64,000 nucleotides of DNA from Hyphomicrobiales bacterium (GCA_900465685.1 UEGR01000009.1:1-64000), one strand, 5' to 3'; counted from the stretch's first letter, positions 8,348 through 17,417 are shown. Translations and numbers: made by a program. Notes: generated from the letters alone by a model not told the origin.

Positions 8348-10213
8348 TCAGTTTTCGCCGTTCTCCGCGAGAAACCCGCCGGACTGGCGTGCCCAGAGGC
8401 CAGCATAGATACCGCCTTTGGCGATAAGTTCCTCATGCGTGCCCTCTTCGACGATCCGGCCCTGGTCCATGACCACCAGACGGTCGAGTGCGGCAATGGT
8501 CGACAGACGATGCGCAATGGCAATCACCGTCTTGCCTTCCATGAGTCGCTTCAGATTTTCCTGTATCGACGCTTCGACTTCCGAATCGAGCGCCGAGGTC
8601 GCCTCGTCGAGAATCAGAATGGGCGCATCTTTCAGCACGGCGCGTGCAATGGCGATGCGCTGGCGCTGGCCGCCCGAAAGTTTGACACCGCGCTCGCCCA
8701 CAAAGGCATCGAACGACTTGCGGCCCTGAAAATCTTCAAGATTGGCGATGAAACCGTCAGCTTCCGCCTGCCGGGTCGCCTTCTGCAATTCCTCGTCGGT
8801 GGCATCGTCACGGGCCAGCATGATGTTATCGCGCAGCGAGCGATGCAAAAGTGCGGTTTCCTGACTGACGACTGCAAAGGCGTGGCGGAGCGAGGTCTGC
8901 GTGACGTCGCGTATATCCTGCCCATCCACCGCGATGGAGCCCTTTTCGACATCGTAGAGGCGCAGGATCAGATTGACGAGCGTGGTCTTGCCCGCGCCGG
9001 AATGGCCGACCAGCCCCACGCGCTCGCCGCCCCGCACAGTCAGATTGATGTTCTGGAGAACGCCCGCGCCCTTGCCGTAATGGAAGGTCACGTCGCGCAC
9101 ATCGATGCGCGCATCACTGACCACCAAAGGCTTTGCGCCCGGCCGGTCTTCAAGGCCGAGCGGTGCAGAGACGAGGCGCATCGAATTCTCGATCAGCCCG
9201 AGCTGACGCAACATGCCGTTGAGCTGCATCATGAGGCGTCCAAGCAGCATATTGAGACGCAGCACGAGACCGAGCGTGAAGGACACCTGACCGACCGTGA
9301 TGGCATCCTTTGTCCACAGATCGATGGCAATCGCCGCAACGCTCACGATCATCAGGCCAGACAAGGCCGTCAGCGACACACGCACGCCGGTCAATGACCG
9401 CATGAAAGGCAGGATCGCCGCGAGATAGCGTTCGAAACCATCGCGCAGATAGCGCTCGTCATCATCCGCAGTGTTGAGCTTGATGGTCTGAATGTTGGAA
9501 TAGCTGTCAACGATCCGCCCGTTGATCATGGAACCCGCTTCGGCAGAAGCTTCTGCATTCTTGCGGATTCGCGGCAGAAAGCGCCATGCGATGAAGCCGA
9601 AAGCGATAATCCAGACGATGACCGCAGCGGCCAGCCGCCAGTCGAGCCGACCGACCAGAAACAGCGTGGTGACGCTGTAGATCGTCATGAACCAGACGGA
9701 CTGGATGAGACTTTCGATCAGGTCGCCCGCCGCCTGCCCGGCCTGCCAGACCTTTGTGGCGATACGCCCCGCGAAATCATTCTGGAAAAAGGCATAGGAC
9801 TGGCGCAGCACATAGGAATTCGCCTGCCAGCGGATCATGTTGTAGAAGCCGGGCGACATGGTCTGGTCTTCCAGCAGGGTCGTTGCCGCGGTGACGACCA
9901 GCCGGATCACCAGAACTGTGAAGCCCATGAAAAGAAGCTCGGGGCCGGCGGCCTCGATGAGCGCAGACCAGCTGCGCTCTATGGTGCCTTTGCCAGCTTG
10001 ATCCAGAATATCAACCAGACGCCCGGTGAAATAAAATAGTGCAGCTTCCACCAGCGGCAGAAGCCCGCCTGCCGCAAGCGCTGCGGCAAGCGGCCATTTG
10101 GCCTGACGCGCATAATGCCAGAGGAAAGCCATTGTGGTTGAAGGCGGTCTCAGATTGTCCGGTTCACGGAAGGGATCAACCCAACGTTCGAACAGGCTGT
10201 AGACCGCTTTCAT
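8348..10213 (-). CDS. ABC exporter half-molecule (TMD-NBD), second of a tandem pair
   Basis: An ABC transporter with an N-terminal six-helix transmembrane domain (to about residue 330) and a C-terminal ATPase domain holding Walker A GHSGAGKTT, signature LSGGQRQR, Walker B ILILDEATSALD and the H-loop IAHRLST. The start at 10213 was chosen because AAGGAAAA precedes it and it lies just past the stop of the upstream paralogue; this gives 621 residues. The tandem layout and shared ends (ARQSGGF) suggest a heterodimeric exporter made by duplication. The cargo is unknown; multidrug or lipid export is typical of this class. Confidence 0.88.
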   Translation of the reverse strand: MKAVYSLFERWVDPFREPDNLRPPSTTMAFLWHYARQAKWPLAAALAAGGLLPLVEAALFYFTGRLVDILDQAGKGTIERSWSALIEAAGPELLFMGFTVLVIRLVVTAATTLLEDQTMSPGFYNMIRWQANSYVLRQSYAFFQNDFAGRIATKVWQAGQAAGDLIESLIQSVWFMTIYSVTTLFLVGRLDWRLAAAVIVWIIAFGFIAWRFLPRIRKNAEASAEAGSMINGRIVDSYSNIQTIKLNTADDDERYLRDGFERYLAAILPFMRSLTGVRVSLTALSGLMIVSVAAIAIDLWTKDAITVGQVSFTLGLVLRLNMLLGRLMMQLNGMLRQLGLIENSMRLVSAPLGLEDRPGAKPLVVSDARIDVRDVTFHYGKGAGVLQNINLTVRGGERVGLVGHSGAGKTTLVNLILRLYDVEKGSIAVDGQDIRDVTQTSLRHAFAVVSQETALLHRSLRDNIMLARDDATDEELQKATRQAEADGFIANLEDFQGRKSFDAFVGERGVKLSGGQRQRIAIARAVLKDAPILILDEATSALDSEVEASIQENLKRLMEGKTVIAIAHRLSTIAALDRLVVMDQGRIVEEGTHEELIAKGGIYAGLWARQSGGFLAENGEN

Positions 10214-10227
10214 CAATAGCGTTTTCC

Positions 10228-12084
10228 TTACTTGACCAGCGCATCCTCGGAATTGTCTTCGAAGCCGAGGAACCCGCCGGATTGACGTGCCCATAGACTT
10301 GCATAAATGCCGCCGAGCGCAACAAGTTCCTCATGCGTGCCGTCTTCGACGATCCGTCCCTTGTCCATCACGATCAGGCGATCAAGCGCGGCAATGGTGG
10401 AAAGACGATGCGCAATCGCAATGACCGTCTTGCCTTCCATCAGCGTATTGAGGCTGTCCTGAATGGCCGCTTCCACTTCCGAATCGAGCGCGGATGTCGC
10501 CTCGTCGAGAATGAGGATCGGCGCATCTTTCAGCATCACGCGCGCAATCGCGATACGCTGGCGCTGACCACCGGACAGCTTGACGCCGCGTTCACCCACA
10601 TGCGCTTCCAACCCGCGCCGTCCCTTCGGATCGGTGAGGAGCGGAACAAACTGGTCTGCCTGCGCAAGACGGATCGCCTGCTGCAACATTTCCTCGGTCG
10701 CATCGGGCCTGCCATACATGATGTTTTCGCGCACGGTGCGGTGCAGAAGCGACGTGTCCTGCGTGACCATGCCGATATTGGCGCGCAGAGAATCCTGCGA
10801 CACTTTCGAAATATCCTGACCATCGATCAGAATGCGGCCCTTCTCCAGATCGTAGAAGCGCAGCAGCAGATTGACCAGCGTGGACTTGCCTGCACCGGAA
10901 CGTCCGACCAGACCAACTTTCTGGCCCGGCGGAATCTTCAGCGTCAGGTTTTCCAGAACGCCCTTGCCCTTGCCGTAGTGGAAGCCGACCTGATCGAAAT
11001 CCAGTTCACCCTTGGTCACATGCAGAGCCGGAGCATTGGGCACGTCCACCACTTCATGCGCACGCGCAATCGTGGTGATACCGTCTTCCACCGTGCCGAT
11101 ATTCTCGAACAGCGCCGACATTTCCCACATGATCCATTGCGACATGCCGTTGAGGCGCAGCACCAGACCGATGCCGACAGCCACCGCGCCCACGGTCACG
11201 GCTTCCTGCATCCAGAGGCCGATACCGATCACACCGACTGCAAACAGCAGCAGGCAGTTCGACACATAAAGCGTGAAGTGGAACATCGTCACGAGACGCA
11301 TCTGACGATGCACCGTGCCGAGGAAACCATCGAGGCTTTCGCGCACATAGGATTCCTCGCGGCTCGAATGCGAGAACAGCTTGACGGTCGCAATATTGGT
11401 ATAACTGTCGACGATGCGGCCCGTCATGGTCGAGCGCGCATCGGCCTGCTGTTCCGAAATCACCCGCAAACGCGGAATGAAGAAGCGCAGCAGAAGCATA
11501 TAAACCACGAGCCAGACGAGGAACGGGATCATCAGACGCAGATCGGCGGAGGCCGCGATGAACAGCGTGCCCGCAAAATAGACGATGACATAGTTCAGAA
11601 CGTCGAGCAGCTTCATCACCGTTTCGCGCACGGCAAGAGCGGTCTGCATCAGCTTGGTTGAAATGCGTCCGGCAAATTCGTCCTGAAAAAACGCCATCGA
11701 CTGGCGGATCAGATAACGATGCATCAGCCAGCGCACGCGCATGGGATAATTGCCAAGCAGCGTCTGATGGATCACCAGCGAGTGCACCAGCACCACGCCC
11801 GGCAGGCCCACCAGCACGACACCGGCAATCAATGCCAGCCGCCAGCCTTCATTGCTCAGAAAGGTCTCGCGCGACTGGTGAGAAAGCCAGTCCACAATAT
11901 TGCCCATGAAGGCAAACAGCGACACTTCGATGATTGCAATCAGGGTGGTGAAAATTGCCATGCCGATAATCCACGGCCAGGCGCCGCGGGTATAATAAAG
12001 GCAAAACGCGACCAGACCGCGCGGAGGTTCCTGCGGCGGCTCTTCAGGATAGGCATTGAGTCGGTGTTCGAACCACTTAAACAT
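10228..12084 (-). CDS. ABC exporter half-molecule (TMD-NBD), first of a tandem pair
   Basis: 618 residues with the same domain order as the following gene: membrane helices from about residue 25 to 340, then ATPase with Walker A GRSGAGKST, signature LSGGQRQR, Walker B ILILDEATSALD and IAHRLST. Both halves keep intact nucleotide-site motifs, so no obviously dead site is seen. The stop is 14 bases before the ATG of the second half, so co-translation and heterodimer formation are likely. It diverges from trmL, with the shared promoter region at 12085-12258. Confidence 0.88.
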   Translation of the reverse strand: MFKWFEHRLNAYPEEPPQEPPRGLVAFCLYYTRGAWPWIIGMAIFTTLIAIIEVSLFAFMGNIVDWLSHQSRETFLSNEGWRLALIAGVVLVGLPGVVLVHSLVIHQTLLGNYPMRVRWLMHRYLIRQSMAFFQDEFAGRISTKLMQTALAVRETVMKLLDVLNYVIVYFAGTLFIAASADLRLMIPFLVWLVVYMLLLRFFIPRLRVISEQQADARSTMTGRIVDSYTNIATVKLFSHSSREESYVRESLDGFLGTVHRQMRLVTMFHFTLYVSNCLLLFAVGVIGIGLWMQEAVTVGAVAVGIGLVLRLNGMSQWIMWEMSALFENIGTVEDGITTIARAHEVVDVPNAPALHVTKGELDFDQVGFHYGKGKGVLENLTLKIPPGQKVGLVGRSGAGKSTLVNLLLRFYDLEKGRILIDGQDISKVSQDSLRANIGMVTQDTSLLHRTVRENIMYGRPDATEEMLQQAIRLAQADQFVPLLTDPKGRRGLEAHVGERGVKLSGGQRQRIAIARVMLKDAPILILDEATSALDSEVEAAIQDSLNTLMEGKTVIAIAHRLSTIAALDRLIVMDKGRIVEDGTHEELVALGGIYASLWARQSGGFLGFEDNSEDALVK

Positions 12085-12258
12085 GGCGCTCCTTTTAGGC
12101 GGGCCTCAAGCAATTGCCAAGACTTGACCGGAACAAAACAGGAATATTTTTGCGATCCGACGGGATCTGTAAAGACTATCCGTATCAGGATGTTGACGCA
12201 TGGACCGCGCCCGATATGCAGCCTTGCGGCGACAGCCATTTCGCGTTACCCGCTTCAT

Positions 12259-12780
12259 ATGGATCTGCGCGTCGCCCTTTACCAGCCCGACATTCCCGGC
12301 AACACGGGAACAATTCTGCGCATGGCCGCATGTCTCGGCTTTGCCGTAGACCTGATAGAGCCTGCGGGTTTCGACATTTCCGATCGCTCACTGAAGCGTG
12401 CGGGCATGGATTATCTGGCACAGGCCGCGCTGACGCGACACGCCGACTGGAACCATTTCGAAGACTGGCGCAAACAAGCTGGACGCCGCATCGTACTGCT
12501 CTCCACCAAGGCTGCAATCCCCTATACAGACTACCGTTTTCAGGGGAATGACATTCTCCTCTTCGGGCGTGAATCCTCCGGCGTGCCGGATGCGGTCCAC
12601 GACAGCGCCGATGCGCGTCTGTTGATCCCGATGGTTCCCGGTACCCGCTCCCTCAATCTTGCGGTTTCGGTCGCCATGACAGCAGGGGAAGCTTTGCGCC
12701 AGATGAGAAGCGAAAGTGATTCTGATTCAAAAGCATTTCCAGCAAAAGTGCGAAGCGGTTTTGCGTCGGATAAAGCGTGA
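12259..12780 (+). CDS. trmL: tRNA (cytidine/uridine-34 2'-O)-methyltransferase
   Basis: A SPOUT-fold methylase that modifies the wobble base of tRNA-Leu isoacceptors. The trefoil-knot signatures are present: NTGTILRMAACLG near the N terminus, LLFGRESSGVP and IPMVPGTRSLNLAVSVAM near the C terminus. The start MDLRVALYQPDIPGN at 12259 fits the family; no clear ribosome site precedes it. Residues 159-173 and the TGA stop are encoded by an R1 repeat (AFPAKVRSGFASDKA), so the natural tail has been replaced or extended by the inserted element. Confidence 0.92.
   Translation: MDLRVALYQPDIPGNTGTILRMAACLGFAVDLIEPAGFDISDRSLKRAGMDYLAQAALTRHADWNHFEDWRKQAGRRIVLLSTKAAIPYTDYRFQGNDILLFGRESSGVPDAVHDSADARLLIPMVPGTRSLNLAVSVAMTAGEALRQMRSESDSDSKAFPAKVRSGFASDKA
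12733..12777 (+). repeat. Short palindromic repeat, family R1, copy 2 (inside trmL)
   Basis: Same sequence type as 1459-1503, starting GCATTTCCAGCAAAAGTGCG and ending in GGATAAAGCG. It is read in frame as the last 15 codons of trmL, and the TGA stop follows it directly. Confidence 0.85.
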
Positions 12781-12902
12781 ACTAACAAGACCATAGGCGT
12801 CTTGGCGGAATCAGTACTCGAATTGCCCGCAGTATGCGTCGCGGATTGACCGGACCGCCGCGCATCGCCCCCATTTCCGGTTCGAAAGGCGCGCTTCATT
12901 CC

Positions 12903-13952
12903 ATGAAACTGTCTGCTCGCACTGCCGTTCTTGCGGCATCCACCCTGTCGCTGCTGACCGCTGCTCCGGCCTTTGCTCAGGAAGCCGCCAAGGGCGCCGA
13001 ACGTCTGGCGCCCAAAGTCATGGTCATCACCATGTTTGGTGAGGAAGCCAAGCCATGGCTGGAAGGTGAAAACTTCACGCAGAAGATCAAGCTGCCGGGC
13101 TTGAGCCCTGAATATCCGGAGATCGACTGCACCGCTGCCGGCCTTTGCCATATGACAACCGCCATGGGTTTTGCCAATGCTGCAAGCTCCACAGCGGCCA
13201 TGGCGCTCAGCGACAAGCTCGACCTCAGCCACACCTATTTTCTGATTGCAGGCATTGCGGGCGTCGATCCGCAGCACGGCACACTCGGTTCGGCCCATTG
13301 GGCAAAATATGTCATCGATGCCAATCTCAGCCACCGCATCGACATTCGTGAAGCGCCGGAAGGCTGGAGCACGGATTTCTTCGGTCTTGGTGCGGCCAAG
13401 CCCGGCGAAAAGCCGAAATGGGCTGCCGGCACGGAAGTCTTTGAACTGAACGGCAAGCTGGCCGATTATGCGCTGGCCACCACGAAGGATGTCGCCCTTT
13501 TCGATGGCGACGACGCTAAGGAATATCGCAAGCGCTACACGCAGGAAGCCGCCACCGGCGCGCCGAAAGTCACTATTTGCGATACGGCGTCCGGTGACAC
13601 CTACTGGCATGGTGCAAAGCTCGGTGAAGCGATGAGCGATTGGGCCAAACTTCTGACCGACGGCAAAGCCGATTACTGCACCTCGCAGATGGAAGACAAT
13701 GCCACGCTGACAGCGCTCAAGCGCGCTGCGGATGCGGGCAAGGTGGATTTCAACCGCATCGCCGTCCTGCGCACCTCTTCAAATTTCGACCGGCAGGGCA
13801 AGGACCAGACCGCCATTGATTCCCTCGGCGCAAAGTCGGGCGGTTTCCCGCTGGCCACGACCAATGCTTACCGGGTCGGCAAAGCCTATGCAGACAGCAT
13901 CATCGGCAAGTGGGACGCATGGGAAAAAGCACCGCAAACCGCTGCGGAATAA
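12903..13952 (+). CDS. Purine nucleoside permease (NUP family)
   Basis: A 349-residue secreted protein of the NUP family (fungal and bacterial purine nucleoside permease). The start at 12903 gives a clean signal peptide (MKLSARTAVLAASTLSLLTAAPAFAQ). The family core APKVMVITMFGEEAKPWL, YPEIDCTAAGLCHMTTAMG and YFLIAGIAGVDPQHGTLGSAHWA is well kept; its fold resembles nucleoside phosphorylases, so it may bind or process nucleosides in the periplasm. A strong hairpin follows. The name permease comes from the family; transport by this protein alone is doubtful because no membrane helices are seen. Confidence 0.85.
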   Translation: MKLSARTAVLAASTLSLLTAAPAFAQEAAKGAERLAPKVMVITMFGEEAKPWLEGENFTQKIKLPGLSPEYPEIDCTAAGLCHMTTAMGFANAASSTAAMALSDKLDLSHTYFLIAGIAGVDPQHGTLGSAHWAKYVIDANLSHRIDIREAPEGWSTDFFGLGAAKPGEKPKWAAGTEVFELNGKLADYALATTKDVALFDGDDAKEYRKRYTQEAATGAPKVTICDTASGDTYWHGAKLGEAMSDWAKLLTDGKADYCTSQMEDNATLTALKRAADAGKVDFNRIAVLRTSSNFDRQGKDQTAIDSLGAKSGGFPLATTNAYRVGKAYADSIIGKWDAWEKAPQTAAE

Positions 13953-13980
13953 GGTCGTAACGGTATAACGACTCAAGATG

Positions 13981-14015
13981 AATGGCACCCAATGCGGCAG
14001 TTATTGGGTGCCATT
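13981..14015 (+). terminator. Hairpin terminator between convergent genes
   Basis: A 13-bp stem AATGGCACCCAAT (13981-13993) pairs with ATTGGGTGCCATT (14003-14015). It lies between the NUP gene (+) and the 90-residue gene (-) and can serve both; T runs are weak on either side. Confidence 0.75.
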
Positions 14016-14075
14016 TATTGCGATCCAATTTGAATCCAGTTTCAAGCAGTTGGCGGCAGAAATTGAATCAAATCT

Positions 14076-14348
14076 TCAATCCGCGGTTGGCAGCCGACGC
14101 ATGGTGAATTCGATCACATCGTCGGGTCGTTCACACCAGCTTTCAATCTCGGTCCAGTAGGCCGATTTGGGAAATGTATCGAACCATTCCCGCGCTTTTT
14201 CGCGCGCTGCCTGACGCGGCAGGGTGAATGTTTCACGGATGAAACCGTCGCGTGGCAACCGGCTTTTCTTGGCGCTGTTTTGGGCGCGGCTCTTCTCCAG
14301 CTGCTTACGCAAGCCTTCGAGCGGAGGACGGGGCGGTGCTGCTGTCAT
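14076..14348 (-). CDS. Conserved hypothetical protein, 90 residues
   Basis: A small basic protein (PPLEGLRKQLEKSRAQNSAKKSRLPRDG...) with a C-terminal half rich in Trp and charged residues (AREWFDTFPKSAYWTEIESW). The start at 14348 was picked because GGGAGG lies 7 bases upstream; longer in-frame starts lack this. No signal peptide or membrane helix. The family is not recognised. It is divergent from hemF, with 250 bases between them, and convergent with the NUP gene. Confidence 0.7.
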   Translation of the reverse strand: MTAAPPRPPLEGLRKQLEKSRAQNSAKKSRLPRDGFIRETFTLPRQAAREKAREWFDTFPKSAYWTEIESWCERPDDVIEFTMRRLPTAD

Positions 14349-14600
14349 GCGATTGCCTCCCGGTTGGCTGGAAACACACGCATCCAGCCCCTTGATCACA
14401 AAAGATAGGGTAGCGGTTTTGCAAAGACGAGTCTTTTCTTGGGGAGAGCGATTTCGCCAAACTGTCGAAGCCGGTCTTCGCCCTATGCGCGCGGGGCGGA
14501 ACTTGCTAAGCCAGCAGATATAGCAAAGCCTATTTCACCTTGCCATTTAACCTTGGCTGCACGCAGCGATCCGGCAGATTGCGCCGAGAGGAAACAACCA

Positions 14601-15515
14601 ATGCAACGCGACGAAATTCCCGCTATCATCCCCCACGATATCGAGGAAAAGAAGCAGGCGGCGCAACGCTGGTTCGAGGAACTGCGCGACCGCATCTGCT
14701 CAAGCTTCGAGCAACTGGAAGACGAGCTGCAAGGCCCCCTGTCCGACCGTGAGCCGGGCCGCTTCGTGCGCACGCCCTGGCTGAAGGAAGAAGGCAAAGG
14801 TGGCGGCGGTGTCATGTCGATCATGCACGGGCGCGTTTTCGAAAAAGTCGGCGTTCACGTGTCCACCGTCTATGGCGAGTTCTCGCCGGAATTCCGCAAG
14901 CAGATCCCCGGTGCGGAAGAAGACCCGCGCTATTGGGCAAGCGGCATTTCGCTGATCGCGCATCCACAAAACCCGAATGTGCCAGCCGTTCATATGAACA
15001 CGCGCATGGTCGTGACGAGCCGTCAGTGGTTTGGTGGTGGCGCTGACCTGACCCCGGTTCTCGACCGCCGGCGCACGCAGGAAGATGCCGACACGCTGGC
15101 CTTTCACAAGGCATTCCGCTTCATCTGCGAAAAGCACAAGAATGTTGTCGACTATCAGCGCGTGAAGGACTGGTGCGACGAGTATTTCTTCCTGCCGCAT
15201 CGCAATGAACCGCGCGGCACCGGCGGCATCTTCTATGACTGGCTGCATTCGTCGGATGAAAATGGCGGCTGGGATGCCGATTTCGCCTATACACGCGATG
15301 TGGGTCGCGGCTTTTCCGTCGTTTATCCGCATCTGGTGCGCCAGAACTTCAATCAAGACTGGACGCAGGCCGACCGCGACGAACAGCTTGTGCGCCGTGG
15401 CCGCTATGTCGAGTTCAACCTGCTCTATGATCGCGGCACGATCTTCGGCCTGAAGACCGGCGGCAACGTGAACTCCATTCTGTCGTCCATGCCACCCGTG
15501 GTGAAATGGCCGTAA
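14601..15515 (+). CDS. hemF: Coproporphyrinogen III oxidase, oxygen-dependent
   Basis: Aerobic haem synthesis: two propionate side chains of coproporphyrinogen III become vinyls, using O2. The 304 residues carry the family motifs [54 protein letters not shown] and [18 protein letters not shown]. The start ATG 14601 follows GAGAGGAAAC. A GC-rich terminator follows. No anaerobic hemN was seen in this window, so oxygen-independent backup would lie elsewhere. Confidence 0.97.
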   Translation: MQRDEIPAIIPHDIEEKKQAAQRWFEELRDRICSSFEQLEDELQGPLSDREPGRFVRTPWLKEEGKGGGGVMSIMHGRVFEKVGVHVSTVYGEFSPEFRKQIPGAEEDPRYWASGISLIAHPQNPNVPAVHMNTRMVVTSRQWFGGGADLTPVLDRRRTQEDADTLAFHKAFRFICEKHKNVVDYQRVKDWCDEYFFLPHRNEPRGTGGIFYDWLHSSDENGGWDADFAYTRDVGRGFSVVYPHLVRQNFNQDWTQADRDEQLVRRGRYVEFNLLYDRGTIFGLKTGGNVNSILSSMPPVVKWP

Positions 15516-15526
15516 TTTTTTAAATA

Positions 15527-15552
15527 GAAAGGGCCGGATAACCGGCCCTTTC
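15527..15552 (+). terminator. Bidirectional terminator after hemF
   Basis: GAAAGGGCCGG, loop ATAA, CCGGCCCTTTC; an 11-bp stem. hemF ends 12 bases before it and the convergent GNAT gene ends at its far edge, so it can serve both. Confidence 0.85.
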
Positions 15553-16047
15553 TTATATGCCAAAAGCGGGATGATGCGTGATGTCACCTTGCGGCATGTC
15601 TGGCCCAAAGGCCAGACACTGGACATATTCCGCAGCTATGCCCGGCATTTTCAGTCGTGGATCAGCTTTGAAGCCGAACCGCCTGTAATAGCCGGGGTCG
15701 CCCACCAGAACGCAGCCTTTCGCGCCGTCGGCCTGCAACAGGGCAAGACCTTCACGGACGAGAGCCCCGCCGATCCCTTCGCCTTGCCTTTCGGGTCGAA
15801 CCGAGATGGGACCAAGCGCATACCAGCCCTTGTCCTCCCCGCCGATCTGAACCGGCGAGAAGGCCACATGACCGAGAACCGCGTCCCCGTCCACTGCAAC
15901 CAGCGACAAAGTGAGCGCCGAGGCTGCACGAAGTGCATCGACGATCTCCCCTTCCCTCTGGTTACTATAAGGAACCGTGCTGAATGCTTCATCCGTCAGA
16001 TGACGGATTGCAGCGATATCATCGGGCTTTTCCTTGCGAAGATACAT
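15553..16047 (-). CDS. yjhQ: GNAT acetyltransferase, YjhQ-like antitoxin
   Basis: 164-residue GNAT protein. The N terminus (RKEKPDDIAAIRHLTDEAF) and core (GWYALGPISVRPERQGEGIGGALV, the acetyl-CoA loop, then GCVLVGDPGYYRRFGF) match E. coli YjhQ closely. In E. coli YjhQ is the antitoxin of the topoisomerase I inhibitor TopAI (YjhX), and a YjhX gene lies directly upstream here. The ATG at 16047 follows GGGAGGG; the toxin stop lies 12 bases upstream, so the ribosome site is within the toxin's last codons and translation is likely coupled. Whether acetylation is used is unknown. Confidence 0.85.
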   Translation of the reverse strand: MYLRKEKPDDIAAIRHLTDEAFSTVPYSNQREGEIVDALRAASALTLSLVAVDGDAVLGHVAFSPVQIGGEDKGWYALGPISVRPERQGEGIGGALVREGLALLQADGAKGCVLVGDPGYYRRFGFKADPRLKMPGIAAEYVQCLAFGPDMPQGDITHHPAFGI

Positions 16048-16058
16048 GACGCCCTCCC

Positions 16059-16313
16059 TCAACGGTTATTGAGCTGAGCGCGAACATTCTCGCGCCCTTT
16101 AAGAGAAATGCGATAGGGACTGCCTGATCGGGATTCGATCAGCCGTTTGCGCCGCAATTGCTGGAACACAGCCATTGTACAATCGGCGAGCAGGTAACCC
16201 TCGCGGGTATAGCATTCGATTTCGCAGACGCGTCCGTCTTCGCGCAAATGGCGGATAAGGCCGCCTTGCGCCAGCACGTGCAACACGCGCTGTTCAATAC
16301 GTGAGATATTCAT
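16059..16313 (-). CDS. yjhX: TopAI/YjhX-family toxin (UPF0386)
   Basis: 84 residues, the exact family length. The whole protein fits Yjh[46 protein letters not shown] and a C-terminal VRAQLNNR. E. coli YjhX binds and inhibits DNA topoisomerase I and is neutralised by YjhQ, whose homologue follows here. Family and order are seen; toxicity in this organism is inferred. The upstream 148 bases on the minus strand hold two small hairpins, and a 39-codon ORF lies before them. Confidence 0.88.
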   Translation of the reverse strand: MNISRIEQRVLHVLAQGGLIRHLREDGRVCEIECYTREGYLLADCTMAVFQQLRRKRLIESRSGSPYRISLKGRENVRAQLNNR

Positions 16314-16378
16314 TGTTGTTCATGCCTGGATGGAAACCATAACAAGCATCAGCACTCGCGGACAGCGCACGGCTATCC

Positions 16379-16434
16379 ACGGCCAATGCCGTTCCCGTCC
16401 CTGAACAACTGCCCGATCAGACGCTCTCAGCGTC
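16379..16434 (-). promoter_or_regulatory. Two hairpins in the leader of the toxin-antitoxin pair
   Basis: On the minus strand, GACGCT-GAG-AGCGTC (16434-16420) and then ACGGC-ATTG-GCCGT (16392-16379). Neither is followed by a T run, so they are not ordinary terminators. They lie between a 39-codon ORF and yjhX. A role in leader-based control is a guess. Confidence 0.4.
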
Positions 16435-16461
16435 CGTCATCACAGTTCTTGTTCGGAACGA

Positions 16462-16581
16462 TTAAAGGCTTCCAACAATCTCCAGCATCAACAATTCCTC
16501 TTTCAGAGGTGGGAAGGTCAAAGGGCCGATCGACCCTCTGACCCGCATGTAAGAGCGCAGATAGCGAAAGTCAAATCCCAT
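16462..16581 (-). CDS. Candidate 39-residue small protein coupled to the hydroxylase gene
   Basis: An open frame of 39 codons starts at ATG 16581, whose A is the last base of the TGA stop of the upstream hydroxylase gene (TGATG), and ends in TAA at 16462. The product begins MGFDFRYLRSYMRVRG and ends EELLMLEIVGSL; it has no obvious membrane helix. An internal ATG at codon 32 has GAGGAA before it, which could give an 8-residue peptide. No family is recognised. The overlap suggests real translation, but the ORF is short enough to be chance. Confidence 0.45.
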   Translation of the reverse strand: MGFDFRYLRSYMRVRGSIGPLTFPPLKEELLMLEIVGSL

Positions 16582-17417
16582 CAGGCCTTTGGCTGATTGC
16601 GGAGCTTCTCGGCTTCTGCGTAGAACTTCTTTTCCCACTCATTGTGGTTGTCCAGCCCTTCCTTGATGAAGGGCGTGAAGATCGCGAGGTTCATCAGGCA
16701 CCAGTTTACGAAACGGGCCGGGAATTTCAGTGGCTTCACGAAGTCGACAAACAGAACCACGCGCGTCTTGTCAGTGTGGTTCCACGCCTCATGCTCATAG
16801 GCGTCGTCGAAGATGAGAACCTTGCCCTCATGCCAATGGCAAACCTGCTTGTCCACGCGAATGGCCAGCTTTTCATTCGGCTCCGGCACGATGAGGCCGA
16901 GATGCAGGCGCAGCACGCCATTATAAGGGCCGCGATGCGGCGGCAGATGCTTGCCCGGTTCAAAGATCGAGAACATTGCCGTGGTCAGGCCCGGGATCTT
17001 GTTCACGATGCGCCATGTTTCCGGGCAGGTCTTGATGTTCTGCTCCGACTTCACGCCGAAGCCGAGCAGGAAGAATGTCTTCCAGCGATTATCGGTGGAA
17101 ATCGTCTTCACGTCGGTCGAAATATCCTGAAAGGACGGCAGCTCGCTTTGGCGCAGCAGGATCGTGTCCAGCTCCTTGCGAATGGCGGGCCATTCCTTTT
17201 CAATTTCTGCCGCCCATGGGAAGGTCGCATTGTCATAAACAGGCGGATTGCCGAGCTTGGCATATTTCAGATTGAGGCTTTCCGCCCAGGAGACGATCCC
17301 CATGAAAAACCGGGTGATTTTGCTCGGGCGGTCCATTGCGGCCAGACCTTCAGTGCCGAATTTCTGTTTCGGATCAGAAGCTGCCTTATCTTGGATCGAT
17401 GTATCGGGATTGGACAT
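16581..17417 (-). CDS. Aspartyl/asparaginyl beta-hydroxylase family dioxygenase (LpxO-like)
   Basis: A 2-oxoglutarate/Fe(II) dioxygenase domain of 278 residues. The iron and oxoglutarate pattern is visible in PPHRGPYNGVLRLHLGL (His and Arg) and in DDAYEHEAWNHTDKTRVVLFVD (second His and Arg). Members include LpxO, which hydroxylates lipid A fatty acids at the membrane; a weakly hydrophobic C-terminal segment (FVNWCLMNLAIFTPFI) fits membrane contact. The start at 17417 removes an upstream stretch lacking support. The substrate, lipid A acyl chain or peptidyl Asp/Asn, is not settled by sequence. Confidence 0.8.
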   Translation of the reverse strand: MSNPDTSIQDKAASDPKQKFGTEGLAAMDRPSKITRFFMGIVSWAESLNLKYAKLGNPPVYDNATFPWAAEIEKEWPAIRKELDTILLRQSELPSFQDISTDVKTISTDNRWKTFFLLGFGVKSEQNIKTCPETWRIVNKIPGLTTAMFSIFEPGKHLPPHRGPYNGVLRLHLGLIVPEPNEKLAIRVDKQVCHWHEGKVLIFDDAYEHEAWNHTDKTRVVLFVDFVKPLKFPARFVNWCLMNLAIFTPFIKEGLDNHNEWEKKFYAEAEKLRNQPKA

